A DNA stretch of 8,456 bases from assembly GCA_016219235.1 (NCBI GenBank), contig JACRBO010000448.1, positions 1 to 8,456 of the forward strand, in the 5' to 3' direction. A program made the position numbers and the translations under genes. The notes beneath the pieces were generated by a model that saw nothing but the letters and a program-made list of their open reading frames with translations, made no database searches and was not told where the DNA came from. This DNA is from Chloroflexota bacterium (GTDB lineage Bacteria > Chloroflexota > Anaerolineae > Fen-1058). Position 1 is the stretch's first letter, and each line of letters opens with the position of its first letter. Shown here piece by piece: positions 6,667 through 8,456 of the stretch.

Positions 6667-7296
6667 ATGGGGGCTGTGCTTCGACCAAAATTCATCGTGC
6701 CGTCGCTGGTCATCTTGACAGCGTTGATTGTCATCACGGCCTTTACTTCGCCGCTCGATAAGACCCTGGGTGATCGAGTGCGGATGGTCTACGTTCACGG
6801 GGCCATCATCCGTGTGGTCATGGCGATCCTCGTTATCGCGGGCGGTTTGGGACTGGCGTATCTGGTCACGCGCCGCGCGACGGTGTTTGATTGGGCCAAT
6901 GCCGCCTTCGAGGGCGGCCTGGCGTTGTGGTTTGTTTATCTGGGCACGAGCGTCGTAACCACGCTGCAAGCATGGGGCGGCATCGCGTGGTTTGAGCCGC
7001 GCTGGCTGGTGACGCTGCAAATGACGGGCCTGCTGCCGATTGTGTTGATCGTGGGACTCATCGTCAAGCACTCGCCGATTTCGGCGGCGCTATTTGCCAT
7101 CGTCCCGATCGTGATGATGCTGTTGCTGGCGCAGGCGCGGTTAGTGCTGCATCCATTGGACCCCATTGGCACATCCGGCAGCAGCACGATTCAGCTGGCC
7201 TACGGGGTCATGCTCAGCTGGTGGGTGTTGGTGGGCGTGCAGGTCGTGCGCGGCATGCACGCCTGGGCGCTGACCCGCGCGGCGGCGCACTTGTGA
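6667..7296 (+). CDS. CcmC/CcsA-like integral membrane protein with an eroded WWD motif
   Basis: A 209-residue protein with six predicted membrane helices (about 11-26, 47-67, 82-100, 114-134, 138-157, 178-195), the size and topology of CcmC, which handles haem for cytochrome c maturation. MVYVHG (H44) matches the first external haem-ligand site of CcmC (YIHVP), and LVLHPLDP (H162) matches the second (LHQ...IDP). Between them W103-G-G-I-A-W-F-E-P-R112 aligns with the haem-binding signature WGTWWVWDPR but keeps only the outer residues; the central tryptophans are lost and D is E. It is probably a haem-handling or CcmC-derived protein; no other cytochrome c maturation gene is present in the window. 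GGAG (6658-6661) lies 5 nt before the ATG. The family call is fairly sure, activity is not. Confidence 0.75.
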   Translation: MGAVLRPKFIVPSLVILTALIVITAFTSPLDKTLGDRVRMVYVHGAIIRVVMAILVIAGGLGLAYLVTRRATVFDWANAAFEGGLALWFVYLGTSVVTTLQAWGGIAWFEPRWLVTLQMTGLLPIVLIVGLIVKHSPISAALFAIVPIVMMLLLAQARLVLHPLDPIGTSGSSTIQLAYGVMLSWWVLVGVQVVRGMHAWALTRAAAHL

Positions 7297-7322
7297 AACG
7301 TTTCGGCAGGAAATGCATCTAA
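7294..7322 (+). promoter_or_regulatory. ECF-type promoter candidate in front of the ECF sigma gene (copy 2)
   Basis: TGAAACGTTT-N10-TGCATCTAA, identical at all 19 defined positions to the copy at 3989-4017, with an unrelated spacer. TGAAAC (7294-7299), 16 nt, then CATC (7316-7319). It begins on the stop codon of the CcmC-like gene and ends 1 nt before the sigma gene ATG, so transcription from it would start at or just past that ATG: the message would be leaderless, or translation would begin further in. GAAACGTTTC (7295-7304) is a perfect 10-bp palindrome, so a repressor site is an alternative. Confidence 0.5.
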
Positions 7323-7323
7323 G

Positions 7324-7932
7324 ATGACAGACAACGGAACTTCCGATCGCGAATTGGTCGCCCGCATTCAGGCCGGTGACAAAGCGGCCTGTGCGGCGTG
7401 CATTGAGAAGCATTCGCCCGGCGTGTATCGTCTGGCGCTGCGGTTGATGCAGCACGAAGCCGACGCTGAAGACGTGGTGCAAGAGACTTTTCTCAGCGCC
7501 TTCAAAGCCATCGATGACTTTCAGGGCCGTTCGCAACTGAGCACGTGGTTGTATCGCATCACGTACAACACGGCCATGATGCGTCTGCGCAAGCATCAAC
7601 CGGAAACCGTATCCGTTGAAGAGACCGAAACCGCCGATGACGGTTCGCCGGTGCCGACGCAGTTGTTTGATTGGTGCTGTCTGCCCGAAAGCGATTTCGA
7701 CACCAACGAGACGCGCGCCCGCCTGGAGCAAGCCATCCGCGCTTTGCCCGATAAGCTGCGCGTGGTGTTTGTGCTGCGCGAACTGGAAGGGCTGTCAACG
7801 GAAGAGACCGCGCACGCGCTCGACATCTCGAACGAGACGGTGAAGACTCGCCTGCATCGCGCGCGCCTGTGGCTGCGCGAACGGCTTTCAGCCCATTTTA
7901 CCGAGCTGGCTTATTCACGTGAAGGGCGTTGA
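7324..7932 (+). CDS. ECF (sigma70 family, group 4) RNA polymerase sigma factor
   Basis: A 202-residue ECF sigma factor. Region 2 spans about 28-92, with the core-binding and -10-recognition part DAEDVVQETFLSAFKAID (47-64) and FQGRSQLSTWLYRITYNTA (66-84). Region 4 spans about 133-190, with the helix-turn-helix LSTEETAHALDISNETVKTRLHRAR (157-181) that reads the -35. An acidic linker (92-132) joins them. Four cysteines (C23, C26, C118, C119) are unusual for the class. It would direct RNA polymerase to a small regulon and is presumably held by the ZAS protein encoded 1 nt downstream. ATG 7324 follows AGGA (7308-7311) at a long 12-nt spacing. The promoter candidate at 7294-7322 ends just before the ATG, so the true start could be internal, for example TTG at 7354. 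Family certain, regulon inferred. Confidence 0.95.
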   Translation: MTDNGTSDRELVARIQAGDKAACAACIEKHSPGVYRLALRLMQHEADAEDVVQETFLSAFKAIDDFQGRSQLSTWLYRITYNTAMMRLRKHQPETVSVEETETADDGSPVPTQLFDWCCLPESDFDTNETRARLEQAIRALPDKLRVVFVLRELEGLSTEETAHALDISNETVKTRLHRARLWLRERLSAHFTELAYSREGR

Positions 7933-7933
7933 C

Positions 7934-8185
7934 ATGCCAACCGAAAATTGCCGGCACCTATTGCACGCCCTATCGGACTATCTCGATGGCGAGGCCACGC
8001 AGGAATTGTGCGCGGAGATCGAGCGGCATCTGGCGGAGTGCGACGACTGTACCGCGCTGGTCGATACGGCCCGCATGACGGTTGGCCTGTATCATCACTT
8101 GCCGCAGCCGATCATGTCGGCTGATGCCAAAGCACGTTTGTTCAAGACGCTGGATTTGACCGAGTACTTAAAGGCCGACCCGTGA
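7934..8185 (+). CDS. Zinc-binding anti-sigma factor (ZAS, zf-HC2), soluble
   Basis: An 83-residue protein with the ZAS signature H32-x3-C36-x2-C39 in a small helical domain (about 5-50), with C6 and C26 as candidate fourth ligands. Such domains clamp ECF sigma factors and in RsrA-type members release them when thiols are oxidised. No membrane helix follows; the protein ends about 33 residues after the domain, so it is cytoplasmic, unlike many anti-sigmas that signal across the membrane. The start at ATG 7934 (MPTENCRHLL) is 1 nt after the sigma stop and is served by GAAGGG (7921-7926); a GTG at 7919 would add five residues and is less likely. Partner: the sigma factor encoded immediately upstream. 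Confidence 0.9.
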   Translation: MPTENCRHLLHALSDYLDGEATQELCAEIERHLAECDDCTALVDTARMTVGLYHHLPQPIMSADAKARLFKTLDLTEYLKADP

Positions 8186-8355
8186 AGTCGAAGACCGGAT
8201 CTACCAAAACCAAACCAACCGGCAAGCCTTGCCGTGCGCCCAAGTACGGCGGCCGCTGCGCGAAGTGCGGGCGCGCCAGGTTGGACTACAACGGGCTGTT
8301 GCAATTAGTCTGTCCAGGCTGCGGCTACGTGGCCGAGAGCGGCGGCTTTAGTTGA
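8182..8355 (+). CDS. Small zinc-ribbon protein, GTG start
   Basis: A 57-residue protein starting at GTG 8182, overlapping the anti-sigma stop as GTGA. A basic Lys/Thr-rich N-terminus (K2, K4, K9, K11, K15) leads into a zinc ribbon with two knuckles, C26-x2-C29 and C44-x2-C47, separated by 14 residues; CPGCGYVAE (44-52) is the typical second knuckle of RPB9/TFIIB-like ribbons. An extra C17 is present. There is no membrane segment. A basic tail plus ribbon suggests nucleic-acid or protein binding, perhaps to polymerase or the sigma/anti-sigma pair, but nothing shows a specific role. Reading frame, overlap and cysteine spacing make it real despite its size. It is the last gene before the terminator at 8410. 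Confidence 0.8.
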   Translation: MKSKTGSTKTKPTGKPCRAPKYGGRCAKCGRARLDYNGLLQLVCPGCGYVAESGGFS

Positions 8356-8388
8356 TAGGTTGATTCGTTCGGGGCGTGACCTCGAAGT

Positions 8389-8416
8389 GATACGTAATGC
8401 ATACTGCGTAATCCGT
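8389..8416. repeat. Degenerate heptamer repeat, second locus
   Basis: Four 7-bp units, GATACGT, AATGCAT, ACTGCGT, AATCCGT, in one phase. The second is identical to a unit at 385-391 and the third and fourth are one mismatch from AATGCGT at 406-412. The last unit forms the left foot of the terminator stem. It is degenerate but in phase, and lies between genes like the first locus. Confidence 0.6.
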
Positions 8417-8441
8417 GAGCCAACTGGCTTGCGGATTTTTT
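8410..8441 (+). terminator. Rho-independent terminator of the sigma operon
   Basis: AATCCGTGAGCC (8410-8421) pairs over 12 bp with GGCTTGCGGATT (8426-8437), with two G-U pairs, around the tetraloop AACT, and runs into six T (8436-8441). It stands 54 nt after the zinc-ribbon stop. Nothing further is seen from 8442 to 8456. Confidence 0.9.
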
Positions 8442-8456
8442 GTCGGACGGGCTTTG

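Noticed and set aside
5854..7071. A 405-codon open frame on the minus strand
   Set aside because: It is antisense to the well-supported unknown protein and CcmC-like genes, is rich in Gln, Arg and His as expected of a GC-rich mirror frame, and has no recognisable domain.
7313..7327. A four-codon leader ORF (ATG CAT CTA AGA TGA) whose stop overlaps the sigma gene ATG
   Set aside because: The AGGA before it is only 1 nt away, too close to serve it, and the bases are explained by the shared promoter element.

Overview
The window is a GC-rich piece of bacterial chromosome with short intergenic gaps and no mobile elements, CRISPR arrays or RNA genes that I could find. The multi-sensor PAS/GAF histidine kinase, ECF sigma/ZAS pair, CcmC-like membrane protein, membrane rhodanese and short AT-rich tandem repeats between genes together look most like Chloroflexota (Anaerolineae-like). 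That placement is inference from gene style, not from a marker gene.

Layout. (1) 1-328, minus: the N-terminal part of a YcaQ/AlkZ-family (HTH_42) DNA glycosylase-like protein, running off the left edge. (2) 329-502: a divergent intergenic region with seven heptamers (AATGCAC/AATTCAT type), then an ACCAATYT octamer array in the leader of the next gene. (3) 503-1384, plus: a calcineurin-like metallophosphoesterase. Its 3' end overlaps by 83 nt the 3' end of (4) 1302-3914, minus: an 870-residue PAS-GAF-GAF-PAS-HisKA-HATPase sensor kinase with no response regulator beside it. (5) 4052-4570, plus: a membrane-anchored single-domain rhodanese, followed by a hairpin/T-run terminator (4626-4667). (6) 4735-7296, plus: Nudix hydrolase, hotdog thioesterase, a tail-anchored protein of unknown function (ATGA overlap with the thioesterase gene) and a six-helix CcmC-like protein. 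(7) 7324-8355, plus: an ECF sigma factor, a soluble zinc-binding anti-sigma factor and a 57-residue zinc-ribbon protein with a GTG start, each joined to the next by a 1-nt gap or a GTGA overlap, closed by a strong terminator (8410-8441).

The most interesting signal is a 29-bp bipartite element, TGAAACGTTT-N10-TGCATCTAA, present twice: once in front of the rhodanese gene (3989-4017) and once immediately in front of the ECF sigma gene (7294-7322). Nineteen positions are identical and the spacer is unrelated. Read as TGAAAC-N16-CATC it has the geometry of an ECF-type promoter. This suggests that the sigma factor controls its own operon and the rhodanese, possibly as a thiol/redox or envelope-stress circuit (ZAS anti-sigma, zinc ribbon, sulfurtransferase). 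The sites and genes are seen; the circuit is inferred.
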